Position numbers and translations under genes: made by a program. Of a stretch of 64,000 bases of DNA, positions 10,690 through 22,560 are shown piece by piece. Origin of the DNA: Fremontodendron californicum (taxonomy: Eukaryota; Streptophyta; Magnoliopsida; Malvales; Malvaceae); contig JAULJL010000010.1 in NCBI GenBank assembly GCA_030761205.1, positions 13,735,241 to 13,799,240 of the forward strand, read 5' to 3'. Under the pieces are notes generated by a model. The model did not search any database. It saw nothing but the letters and a program-made list of their open reading frames with translations, and was not told where the DNA came from. Within the stretch, counting starts at the first letter, position 1, and each line of letters starts with the position of its first letter.

Positions 10690-11530
10690 TTTTGTTTGCC
10701 ATGTCGATTTCATTCACATCACATTCATCCTTATTCCATGTAATTCATATGCCATGTCAATTTCATTCACATGACATTCATCCTTATGCCATGTCATTTT
10801 GCATGCTATGTCGATTTCATTCACATGATATTCATTCTTATCCTATGTCATTCATATGCCAGTCATTTTGTTTGCCATGTTGATTTCATTCACATGACAT
10901 TCATCCTTATGCCATGTCATTCATATGCCATGTCATTTTGTTTGCCATGTCGATTTCATTCACATGACATTCATCCTTATGCCATGTCATTCATATGCCA
11001 TGTCATTTTGCATGCCATGTCAATTTCATTCACATGACATTCATCCTTATGCCATGTCATTCATATGCCCTGTCATTTTGCATGCTATGTCGATTTCATT
11101 CACATGACATTCATCCTTATGCAGTGTCATTTTGTTTGCCATGTCGATTTCATTCACATGATATTCATTCATATGCCATGTCATTCATTTACATACCATG
11201 CCATTCATTATGCCGTGTCATTCACATGCCATGTCATTCATGCACATGCCACGTCATTTATTATGACATGTCATTCATATGCTATGTCATTCGTTCACAG
11301 GCCAGGCCATTTAGAATTTACCATTCATTCATGTGCCATGTCATCCATTCACATGCCAGGTCACCTAGATTATGCCATGTCATTCATCCATTTGCCATGT
11401 CATTCATTCACATATCATGTCACTTCATGTGCCATATTGTTTAAATTATGCCATGTCATTATTCAAGTTATGCCATGTCATTCATTTCCTTATGCTATGT
11501 CATTTAAATTTTTGCCATGTCTAGCATGCA
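10690..11530 (+). repeat. 70-bp tandem array of CATGCCATGTCATT units inside the LTR
   Basis: CACATGACATTCATCC lies at 10891, 10961, 11031 and 11101, exactly 70 bp apart, with partial or variant units on both sides. From about 11200 the array decays into irregular GCCATGTCATTCAT blocks. Cys/His-rich open frames across it (MPCHF... type) are repeat artefacts. Confidence 0.9.
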
Positions 11531-12330
11531 ATTATTTCTTTTACATGCCATAATAAAATGCTTACCATGCCTTGATAAATACGCATGTTTATTTAATTTT
11601 TATCTTAGTGACATTTTGCATATTCATGGTTATATTCAATGATTTTTTCAAATACATGGAAAAAGAATAATATTTTTATAAATCAAGATTATTCTCGAGT
11701 TAATATAATTCATGAATTCTCTGCTGGGACTGTCAGGGAGGATAGCATCAATTATCTTTAACAACGAATATCTTCTTTAAAACAAGGATGGTTCGGAGAA
11801 TTTCAAAGCCATGTAAAAATTCCATGTTTTACCAAGTTTGTCAGAAAATATGGAAAATTTATATTAATAAATTCTAGATCATTTTCAAATAAAAATATGA
11901 TTTTTTAGGGAATTATTTTCGTACACCAAATTTAAAACTGACTTTTCACCGAAATTCGAGATAACACATGACTAATAAGGTACCGTTTTATACGGTCGTT
12001 GTGGGGGTGCTAATTCTTCCCCGCACGTAATTCGACTCTTGAACCCGCACTTGTTTTCTCTGGTTCTAAGCGCAGACTACAAAATTGGTTTTAAAAATAT
12101 TTTAATTAATTTTAAAATGTTTTATAAAAACCAGTTTTAATAGGTGGCCAATCACACCTAGCGAAAAAAGATTGGTGGCGACTCCATTTCTTTTTTCGAG
12201 GTCGGTTTCATACCCTCAACCTTTTATTTCAAGAGGAATTAAGTCGTCTTTTCCTCTATTTCTTCCAATGTCACACTTTAATGAGCGACGTCCCACATTG
12301 GGGCATTCAACTTTTTAAGGTTGCGACATC

Positions 12331-13954
12331 ATATTTTTAAATGTTAATTTTGTGTAAAAATCGTATTTTTCGATTTCCTAGACATTTGGCGAGAATTAGT
12401 TCCTAATCTCTGCGGGGTTTGCCGAGGAGGTTAGAAAATTATTCAACACACGTGTTTATGGAATCGAAAGGTATGGTTTTCGCTGCTCGAAATTATGTAA
12501 ATGTCATTTGAAAGAATTATTTTCCAAGCTTTACCGGGTTTGCCGGGGAGTATGGTAATATTTTCCGACAAATGGCATTTATGTGATTCCTCACATGAAA
12601 AATCCATGAAAATGAATTTCAAAATGATGATGTGTGCATATTCCATGATCATGCATATTCCATGATATCTACATTTTCCACCTTAATTATGCAAATTCTA
12701 TGTTTATGAATATTCCATGATGATGTCATTTTATATTCATGTTGCCATTGTGATCATGATGTGATTGTGAATATTCTATGACGATGTCATTTTTATGATT
12801 GTGGTTATGTCATATATGCCATGTTATGCATGTCATGTCATTAAATATTTGCCATGTCATGAATCATATGCCATGTCATGTATGCCATGTCATGAGTTAC
12901 TTACCATGTTATTTATGTCATGCCATGAAATCTTTGCCATGTCATATACGCCATTCATGAGTTATTTGCCATGTCATGCATGCCATATCACTAATTCTTT
13001 GCCATGTTGTAATAAAATTTGCCACATTATTTATGCCATGTTATGAGTTATTTGGCATGTCATGCATGCCATGTCATTAATTCTTTGCAGTATTGTAGTA
13101 AAGTTGGTTGCGTCATGTATGCCATGTCATTAATTCTTTTGCCATGTCATAATAAAATGTTTGCCATGCCATTATAATTATGCATGTTTTTTTAATTTAT
13201 ACCTTAGTAATAATTTGTATATTCATGGTCATTGTTTTATATATTGTTTTCAATGCATATAAAAAAATAATGCTTTTTTATAAAGCAAAGTTGTTCCCGA
13301 GTTAAAATAATTCATGGGTTTTCTGCTGGGTTTGTCGGGAAGAATATCATCAATTATCATTAACAACGGAACATCTCTTTTTGAAAATAAGGATGATTTC
13401 GGAAAATATCAAAATAAAGAAAAATTCCATTTTTTGTCTAGTTTTCCAAAAAATATGGGAAATTTTGTGTTAATAAATTCCGGGTTATTCTCAAATAATA
13501 TGAGTTTTTTTTTTTTTAAAAAGGGGGAACTAATTTTTAAATATCAAATACAAAATCGACTTTCATCGAGACTTCACGATAACGCGCGATTAATAAGGTA
13601 TCTTTTTATACAGGCATTGTCGGGATGCTAATCCTTCCCCGCACGTAACCGACTCCCGAACCCACCTTTTGTTTTCTCTGGTTCAAAGCGTAGATCTCAA
13701 AATTGGTTTTATAAAATGTTTTAATTAATTTTAAAATATTTTATAAAAATCGGTTTTAATAGGTGACTGATCACACCTAGCCAAAAAAGATTGGTGGTGA
13801 CTCCATTTCTGTTTCGAGGTTGTTTTCAAACTCTCATTTTTATTTAAGAGGAATTAAATCATATTTTCCTCTTTTTCTCCACACATTTTATTTTTTATAT
13901 TTTTAACGTCCTCTGACGACGGATCTCGCGACGGGACGGATTTTCGTTACAACA
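12331..13954 (+). repeat. 5'-truncated Tat-like LTR
   Basis: From 12331 the sequence matches D's LTR starting about 2.9 kb into it (compare ATTTGGCGAGAATTA at 12385 with 10402). It runs through the hairpins, a CATGCC-rich stretch (12800-13170), the sequence GGTGACTCCA (13796) and a terminus GTTACAACA. That terminus would be GTTGCGACA with two G-to-A changes. The right boundary with the copia fragment is uncertain by about 10 bp. Confidence 0.75.
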
Positions 13955-15895
13955 ATACTCCATTTGAAGCTTCTTTTGGATTTAAATCTTTTGTGCTTCA
14001 CTTGAAGATTTTTGGTTGCATTTGTTATGCTTATATACCAGATGTAAAGAGAGACAAGCTGGACAAGAAGTTTTAAGTTGGGATCTTTGTTGGCTACCGC
14101 AGGAACAAAAAGGGTATGTGATTTTCAATCCTTCCACTGAGAAGATTATTGTTAGTAGAAATGTAAAGTTCAATGAATATGCAGCTTGGAACTGGGAAAA
14201 CTCTCAAGCTAAATTTATTGAGATCAAGACTATTGAGACTTGTATGGTACAAGAACAAGAAGAGCTATAAGTGATGAAAAATATGATGAAGAACACCTTG
14301 TAATAGGCACTCGACCACTCTCATGTGTCTATGAAAGATGTAACATAACTGTCATGGAGCCTTTTGACTTTGAAGAGTCGGTTAAGATAGATGGTTGGAG
14401 AGAGGCCATGCAAACAGAGATTATGATTCAGAAAAATCATAATTCGGTGCTAGTTGATAGGCCTAAATACAAGAAGGTGATTGGAGTGAAAGGGCTGTTT
14501 AGAACCAAACTTAATGTTGATGGTTATGTTAACAGATTGAAGGACAGATTGGTGGTAAAGGGGTATGCTCAATAGTTTGGAGTGGATTTCTCATAAACTT
14601 TTACACCAATGGCAAGGTTGGATACAATCAGGTTATTACTGGCCTTAGCTGCTCAAAAAGAGTGGAAAATTCGTCAATTAGATGTCAAGTTAGTTTCTTA
14701 AATGGCTACATAAAGGAGGAAATATATATTGAACAGCCTGAATGGTTTATTGTTGAAGGAAATAAGTCAAAAGTATACTAGATCAAAAAGGCCCTAGATG
14801 GACTAAAGCAGGCACCTAGAGCCAGGTATGAAAGAATTGATAACTATATGTTGGAGCTAGTATTTAATAAAAGTCTTAGTGAACCAACTATGTATATGAA
14901 GAACTCAAAAGAAGAAAGCTTTTTGGTTGAATCCTTGTATGTTGATGATCTGCTAATAATTGGCAACAATGAGAACTTAGTGCAAGACTTCAAGAAACAA
15001 ATGGAATGTGTATTTGAAATGATTGATCTTGGTGAGATGACCTATTTTCTTGGAATGGAAAGTTATTAATCTCAGCTTAGTATCTTTATAAGCCAACAAA
15101 AACACTCATTGAAGATGGAGAAAAAGTTTTTTTACGGAGAACTGCAAACTTGTAAGTACACCTATGGCTGAAGGTGAAAAACTTTGCAAAGAAGATGGCT
15201 CAGAAAAGTTCAATGAAAAAACCTATAGAAGTTTGATTGGTTGTCTGCTATATATAACAGCAACCAGACCTGGCATCATGTTTGCTGTAAGCCTGCTATC
15301 CAGGTTTATGCATTGTTGCAGTGCTATTCTTTTGAGGCAGCAAAGAGAGTATTGGGATATGTGAAAGGCACTATAGATTATTGAGTCTCATTCAAGAAGG
15401 CAAAAAAATTGAAAATAATTAGCTTTACGAATAGTGACTGGACTGGTTTAGTTGATGATATGAAGAGTACATCATGATATCTGTTTACTCCTGGACATGG
15501 TGGCTTTGCATGGAGTTCAAGGAAGCAAGACATAGTGCCTCAATCTACAGCAGAAGCAAAGTACATTATAGCTACTGCTGCTGTCAACCAAGCCATTTAG
15601 TTGAGGAAATTGTTGTCTGATCTAAAACTGGTTCAAGAGAAAGTAGCAGAGATAATATGTGACAATCAATCTGCTATTGTAATTGCAAAGAACCCAAATT
15701 TTCATCGAAAAACCAAGCACTTCAAGATTAAGTTTCATTTTGTGAGAGAAATGTAGCAAAACAATGAAGTTTTATTGGTTCATCGTAGTTCTGAAGACCA
15801 GCTAGCTGGCATCTATACTAAGCCTCTTCTTAAAACCAGATTTTGGAACTTAAGAATGCTGATTAGAGTAACCAGCAAAGTAGCCAAGGAGGAGT
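13955..15895 (+). pseudogene. Ty1/copia pol remnant (integrase C-term, RT, RNase H)
   Basis: Pieces in correct order: an integrase tail with HLKIFGC and VGYRRNKKGY (13957-14190), RT start with RLVVKGYAQ (about 14550) and TFTPMARLDTIR, KKALDGLKQAPR (about 14795), the RT catalytic box LYVDDLLIIGNN (about 14937) and YFLGME. RNase H follows with QSTAEAKY (about 15540), ICDNQSAI and KTKHFKI (to about 15730). Many in-frame stops and small frameshifts interrupt it, so it is dead although YVDD survives. Gag, protease and the integrase core are absent; the 5' part was lost at the junction with the truncated LTR. Confidence 0.9.
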
Positions 15896-16260
15896 GTTGA
15901 CTGCAATGGCTGACTATGCTGCCAAGTTTATAGTTCTTTTTTATGATTTTGTGTGATATGATTGTATACTGGAAATGTCAGTGTTAGTTGAAATTCTTTT
16001 TGTATAAGTTAGTATCCCTGAAATCATGTTGCACGGTGAAAGATAATGTCCCTTGTAGTAGTTGGAATTTGGTGAACCTATTTTGAAATATAATGTAAAC
16101 AAATGCTTAAATGAATCTGATTTTTGTAGCCATTCCAACTTTTCTCTTTATCTTGTTTTCATGCTTCTTCTCTTTCTAGTAGTCTTGAAAATATTAGATT
16201 ACCATTGTTCCTGTGTTTCAATAAGCAAGTTATTGAGTAGAAGAGATATGCTTGACTGAT
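15886..16260 (+). repeat. copia polypurine tract and start of its 3' LTR
   Basis: AAGGAGGAGTGTTGACTG just after the RNase H remnant has the classic copia layout: polypurine tract, then an LTR starting TGTTGA. The LTR end could not be located; 16260 is an arbitrary limit. Confidence 0.5.
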
Positions 16261-16945
16261 TATATATTTGGGCTCTGGATTATAAATTTGTTTTCATTGA
16301 TAGTATTGTTATTCTAGAATGTAAGAAATTAGTTTCTTATATTTATTGTATTATTTTCTATTGTAGATTAAGTTTTTGACTATTTTTATTTTAATTTTCT
16401 TATATGATAGAAGTTAGTAATTGCAACTTAAAAGATTTTTTTTCCTTATAAATTATTGCAATCTCATATCTATTATGAACTTACATGGATTGCTTATTAT
16501 TTTTTTGATTAATTTGTAACTTAAATTAGTTTTAAGGAAATAAAGTAAATCAATATATCAATAAGCTAATATATATACCAAAATCAAAATATAATAATGA
16601 TATGAATGTGCAACTTATTTTATAGGCACATGCATTAAAATGAAGTAATCGAAAATTCCTGACATATGTGAGGCTTGAATACTGGATGTATGGATGGACT
16701 CACACATAACCAAATGAATGATTTCTTGCTAATCTCTATCTAAATTAAGGGAGAAAAAGAAGAAGAAAGAAACAAGTAATTGGTGTCACTTGAGAAATAC
16801 ATGATAAAATTGATTGTTTAATATCACGTTGATTATTATATACTAGATTTGGCACACTTACAATGTGGATGGAAAATAAAAATGTGATGTTTTTGAAAAA
16901 AAAAAAGTTTTAAAATGAAAGAAAAAATTATTTGGTAAAAATGTG
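16261..16945. other. AT-rich DNA without recognisable features
   Basis: I see no ORF, repeat or element terminus that I can support here. Part may be the rest of the copia LTR. The five bases next to the following LTR are ATGTG. Confidence 0.5.
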
Positions 16946-19900
16946 TGTCGCAACCTTTTAAAAAAAGAGTCCAAAAAAAAAATGCCCCCGTTGCGGGGAC
17001 AATCGGCCCTCGTTAAAGAGTGTGACATTGGGCAAAAAATAGAGGAAAAGACGACTTAATTCCTCTAAATTAAAGGTTGAGGGTATAAAATGTCCTAAAA
17101 AAAATGGAGTCGCCACCAATCTTTTTTGGCTAGGTGTGATTGGCCACCTATTAAAACCGGTTTTTATAAAAACATTTTAAAATTAATCAAAACATTTTTA
17201 AAACCAATTTTGAAGTCTGCACTTTGAACCAGAGTAAATAAGTACGGGTTCGGGAGTCGGTTACGTGCGGGAGAGGATTAGCACCCCACAACGCTTGTAT
17301 AAAACGGTATGTTATTAGTCATTAGTTATCTCAAATCTAGATGAAAGTCGGTTTTAAATTTGGTGTTTAAAAAAAATTCCTTTAAAAAAAATCATATTTT
17401 ATTTGAAAAATATTAGGAATTTATTAGCATAAAATTTTCCATGTTTTCTGACAAACTCGGCAAAACGTGGGATTTTTTCTTGATTTTGAAATTCTTCGAA
17501 TCACCCCCATTTTTGGAAAAAGATATTCCATTGTTAATGATAATTGATGATATCCTCCCCGGCAGACCCAGCAGATAACTCATGAATTATTTTAACTTGG
17601 GAATAATCTTGATTTATAAAAAAAAAATTATTTGTTTTTCGTGTATTTTAAAAAAAATCATAAAAAATGATCATGAATATGCAAAAATGTTACTTAGATA
17701 AAAATTAAACAAACATGCATATTTATCATGGCATGGCAAACATTTTATTATGACATGGTAAAAGAATTAATGGCATGGAATGCATGACATGGCAAAAATC
17801 TAAATGACATGGCATAATCCAAATGACATGGCCCATGAGTGAATGTCATGGCATATGAATGAATGATGTGACATGGCAAAATCCAAATGACATGGCACAT
17901 GAATGAATGACATGGTATAGAATGGATGACATGGCATGCTTGACATGGGAAGATCTAAATTGCATGGCATATGAATGAACGACATGGCATGCTTGACATG
18001 ACAAAATCTAAATGACATGGCCAAAAGAATTTATGACATGGCATATGAGTTAATGACATGGCAAATCCTATTATGACATGGTAAAAGAATGAAAGACATG
18101 GAATGCTTGACATGGAAAAAATCACAAAATGACATCATCATAAAATATACACAATTACATCTTGATCTCATGCACACATCATTATTTTGAAATTGATCTT
18201 TCATGTGAGGAATCAAATAAATGGCATATGTCGGAAAGTATTACCATACTCCCTGGTAAACTTGGCAAAGCTTGGAAAATAATTCTTTCATATGACATTT
18301 ATATGATTCAAAATAAAACAAAATCCATGCCTTGCGATTTCATAACCACATGCGTTGAATAATTTCCTAACCTCCCCGAAAAACTCGGCAAAGATTAAGA
18401 ACTAATTCTTCCCAAATGATTAGGAAACCGAGAAGCACGTTTTTTATGCCAAATTAAGTAAAAATATTTTTAAATATGCAATGCATAAAGATGTATTTCT
18501 TACTTGAAGTAAGGATATCCGTATACCTAAAAAGATATCCGACTACCTTTGGAAGAAACTGAAATTGGATTTTCAAAAACGAATAACTCTGGGTTCGGGT
18601 TTTAAAAAAAAATGGATTTTTTGGATGGAAAAGAAGGCCTTGGCCGAATACCGTTAGAAAAGCTCTAGTTTTCCTTTTTTTTTTAAAAAAAAAAAAAAAC
18701 TCGGGTAGACTACCCATGACCCGATCTTTATAATATCAATTTTTATCCTTGAGATGACATGAAAATCAACCTAAAACAGTAGCTAATGACTCCAATCAGC
18801 CCCTCCCTTTTTACAAATAAAAATAAGAAAATTATTAATTTAGAAAAACTCATTTCTGACTCCCATAACAAGTTTTGAAAAACTATTTTTTACCCTTTAT
18901 AAAAAATTAAAACAATTATGGAAAAATCATTATAGACTTGGAACATGATGGTATTTATGGGAAAAAATCGGTTTAAGTTTTGGACTAGAGATGCCTTAAC
19001 CGAATTTTCACTAAATTTAGAACAGTAAACTAAAAATGTTTAATCGAAAACCATTTTTACAACCTTGATAAAAAAAATCTAAAAATCTTGGAAAAAATAC
19101 CAAGGCATCCTCTAAAGGTATACTACATGTGGTTAAAAAATCATTTTTATTTTGACAAGAGATGACTTAGTAAAAATAGCTCAAAGTCAGAATATCCAAC
19201 TTAAACTATCACTCTTTCAACTAGTATAGACAATGGATTTTTGGCTAGAGACCATTGATTGGTCTTAGCCAAAAAACTAAGTTGAAAATTGTATGAAATG
19301 CATGATTTTACAGCCAAAAAACATATGAAAATGAATCAATCATGAGTTTTTAAGAAAATAAAGAAGTAAGAAAAAGAAAACAAGGTTGGATCAATGGTTG
19401 GTTCCTTGGACATAGTCCCACCTAACCAAAATCACTTGATTAAAATCAAGATCCTCAAGCTTCTCAAAACTTTTATTTGATTTTTAAAAGAAAAACCAGA
19501 GGGAAAAATCTATCCTACCATAATGGTGAAGCCCACAATCAACAAGCAAACAAGAAATCAAGCAAAAAAAGCACAATAAGGCCTTCAAGTTTCGGCTAAA
19601 AGGGAAAATAGGTTGAAAAATTTTATCAACTTGTTTATTTTGTAAAGAATAAAGAATAAAGGAAAGAAAACCTTTAGAAATTTATTTTGAAAACCTTTTA
19701 TTCAAAAAGGAAAGTTAACAACCACATGGAAAAAAAGTGGAGAAAAAGAACATGAAATCAAAGAAAATAATTGAAGAAGAATAGAGGAAATAGCTTCCTA
19801 GCAATTGCTTTCCAAATCAAGCACACCAATTTCTCATTCTTTCTCCCTCTTTTTCTTTTACTCTTTTTCTTCTCAAGAGTGTAGTTAAAATGCCTTTCAA

Positions 19901-21807
19901 AAAAAATGAAATCCTTCTATTTCTTAGCTTGGTCGGCCACCCCTTTATGTATATGAGAGTGTTTTATTTTTTTAGCCTTTGTCATGCTTTGCATGCTCTC
20001 CTAATATCCTTGCCGCATGGCTATTTTTTGTCCCCACCTTGCATGATGCTTTCCTTAAATTAAGGGTTCTTGTCTCCCTTTTGCATGATGCTTTCCTTAA
20101 ATCAAGGGTTTCCTAGCCTCTCATTGGCCAATAATGCCACCTAGATTATTCTTGTTTCCTATCTCTACAAAATATCTAAGCCACTTGTCATGATCATATG
20201 GCTTACAATTAAAATATCTTCCTAGGCGGAAATTTTAATCCTATTTGGCATCATCTAATAGCCTTCACATGCTCTTCACATGGCTTTGCAATTTGGAGGC
20301 CTCCCATTGGCCAAAAATGCCATATTGGCAAGTAGTGGAGAATCTTGTCATTTTTTAAAAATGTCATCTTGCTATTCAATCTTAGCCATTTGATTCAAGA
20401 TGATCACGCCCTCTCCTTCATCCATGGGCTGGTCGAAAATGGCCTGGAATTTTCCAGGCCATTCCTCTTTTTTTTTTTGTTTTTGTTTTTTTAGCAAAAT
20501 GGTCATTTTCGATTTTTTCGATAAAATTGCATTTTGACCCCCAAACATAATTTAATTTCAAATAGACCCCAATTTTGAAATTTTCTTTTCCAATCCACTC
20601 CATCCAATATAAAACTCAGTTCTTGAGGTTTTCATATTTTTTTGAGTTCGGATTCTATTTTTCTCAGATTTTTCTCTAAAGTCTCGATTCAGTGCCTCCC
20701 AAACTTTGTCTTTTTCCATTTGAGCTCCGATTCCAGATTTTTCTTCACCAATCCCTTCCATTAAATATAAAACTCCGTTCTGGAACTTTCATAATTTTTC
20801 AAGCTCGTTTTTTATTTTTCCCAGATTTTTGTCTTGGAATTTCGGATTAGTACACCCAAACGTTATCTTTCCCATTTGAGCTCCCATTCCGGATTTTTCT
20901 TCTCTAATCCCTTCCATAAAATTTAAAACTCAGTTCTGGAAGTTTTTATAATTTTTTGAGCTTGGATTCTATTTTTCTCGGATTTTCCAAAATTTCCCTT
21001 TAACCCCTGAAACCTCGGTTTTACTCGAAACGGGCCCAATTTCTGGATTTTCTTTTTCCACTGCCTTTGTCATATATTGAATTGGAGTTGGTCTGAAAAT
21101 GCCCAATTTTTACATCCGAAATTCCTCTTCGATTGAGTTTTCCCCTTTTCCTCAATATTGGAAATTTTCTCCTTTTTCCGTTTCTCCTTCAATCGACTCT
21201 CCCTTGGGATCCACTTAAAATTGGGACTTCGTTATTTTTATTTATTTATCCTTTATCAACTGGGGGCTTCAATTTCACCGAATCAGGCCATCTCTGCAGT
21301 TTTCCCCAAATTTGTGGTTTTCTTATTTATTCATTAAGTCCTTATTTTCTTTTTTTCTCTTCAAACCATATTTTCCTTCAATTTCGCTTCAAAATTGGAC
21401 ATTCTGATATCCATATTTATTATCTTATTCCATTTGGAACCTCCAATTTTGTCCTATTTGATCGTTTACGCACTTTTCCCCACATTTGCAAAATTAGGCA
21501 TTTTTCCTACACTGAATTTTTGCAATCTGTCTTTCAAACTTTCTATCTTTCGTTGTAGACCTCCGATTATCAAAATTCCTTCAACATTGTTCAACTCAAC
21601 TTCAATTCTTGATTTTGACTGAGAGTTGTCTTTTTTAGTGATTGACATTTTGGGGTTGACTTTTTTAGAGTTGACTTTTTCATGTTGACCTTCGAATCAA
21701 AGTCTTGGAGACCCATCTGTGGAATGGTGGAAATTTCTTTGCATTTCGGGAAGTTGAAAGGAAGAAACACCTTGTTTAGAAGGCCCGAACAAAATTGGGT
21801 GTCTATA
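16946..21807 (-). repeat. Tat-like 3' LTR (4862 bp, minus)
   Basis: On the minus strand it starts TATAGACACCCAATTTTGTT at 21807 (canonical TGTAG with one G-to-A change) after a polypurine tract, and ends GGTTGCGACA at 16946. It carries a W-box cluster (21615-21690), hairpins (17431-17478 and related sequences near 18244), a CATGGC-rich repeat zone (17740-18120) and the PBS-like 11-mer (17105-17115). It is closer to D's LTR (7412-12328) than to the LTR at 42676-48556, which lies at the other end of the adjoining internal region. Confidence 0.85.
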
Positions 21808-21820
21808 GCTGCCCCCCTCA
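21808..21820 (-). promoter_or_regulatory. polypurine tract before the minus-strand 3' LTR
   Basis: The minus strand reads TGAGGGGGGCAGC directly before the LTR start, matching the tract at 7399-7411. Confidence 0.75.
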
Positions 21821-22314
21821 TTGACTATTGCTGAGAATCAGGAATCAGGCAAAGATAATATAGACAATAATCTTGTCCGGTTAGTGAAATCACATGTAAA
21901 GGATAAGAGGGAGATTTATTCTTTATTTTTTATTCATTTTTTAAAAAAATTTTGCAAACTGTAAATAAAAAGATTTATCCTTAACTCGAGTTCCTTGACT
22001 AATCAAGGCTTGACCTGTCTTAAGGAAACGAGTTCGATTTGCAAGAGAAGAAAATACCTCGACGGACTCTTCTTGGTGAAGTTTTGTCTAAAACAATATG
22101 TTTTGTCCTAAAATTCAGTTCCCTGACAAATAAAGGCTCGACCCGTCTTAAGGAAACGAGTTCGATTTGCAAGAGAAGAAAATACCTCGGCGGAGATCCT
22201 GGGCCTTACTTCATCTTGGTGAAGCTTTGTCTAAAACAATAAGATTTGTCCTTAAATTGAGTTTCCTGACTAATCAAGGCTCGACCCGTCTTAAGGAAAT
22301 GTGTTCTATTTCTT
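21821..22314 (-). repeat. 3' UTR with about three units of a 128-143-bp repeat
   Basis: TAAGGAAA plus flanking GACCCGTCT and AATCAAGGCTCGA recur at 22021, 22149 and 22292. They are the inverted counterpart of the 140-bp units of element D at 6830-7250. Confidence 0.8.
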
Positions 22315-22560
22315 TAAAACTTGGATGTTTTGTCTGAAAAATCTGGTTGTCTTGTCCAAGAAAATTTGGATGTCTTGTCCGCGAAATCTGGTTGTCTTGT
22401 CCAGGAAAATTTGGATGTCTTTGTCTGAGAAATTTGGTTGTCTTGTCTAGGAAAATTTGGATGTTTTGTCTGAGAAATCTGGTTGTGTTGTCAAGAAAAA
22501 TTTGGATGTCTTGTCCGAGAAATCTGGTTGTCTTGTCCAGGAAAATTTGGATGATGTACT
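22315..22560 (-). repeat. 45-bp minisatellite encoding a 15-residue repeat, at a deletion scar
   Basis: TTGGATG plus TTTGTC starts recur at 22321, 22366, 22411, 22457, 22502 and 22547 (45 bp, one step 46). On the minus strand the units extend the open frame of the upstream pol remnant with repeats of the type QDNQISRTRHPNF. It lies exactly where RT, RNase H and integrase should begin and are missing. Confidence 0.85.

Larger units (their letters stand above)
7412..12328 (+). repeat. 3' LTR of Tat-like element D (4917 bp)
   Basis: The LTR begins TGTAGACACCTAATTTTGTC and ends GGTTGCGACA; the short TG...CA ends and the upstream polypurine tract fix the boundaries. In order it holds a row of W-box cores (7542-7607), a long AT-rich stretch with relics of direct repeats (about 8070-8600), hairpins around 10414, 10542 and 11817, a 70-bp CATGCC array (10690-11200) extending as looser CATG repeats to about 11530, and a PBS-like 11-mer (12176). 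No real coding sequence is present. It is clearly related to the LTRs at 16946-21807 (inverted) and 12331-13954. Confidence 0.85.

Noticed and set aside
10692..11553. Several overlapping Cys/His-rich open frames (MPCHF-type peptides).
   Set aside because: They are translations of the 70-bp CATGCC array in an LTR; frames stay open only because the repeat lacks stops.
22315..22560. CRISPR-like regular repeats (45 bp), also 10690-11200 (70 bp).
   Set aside because: Units are contiguous with no unique spacers, in plant retrotransposon DNA; these are plain tandem repeats.
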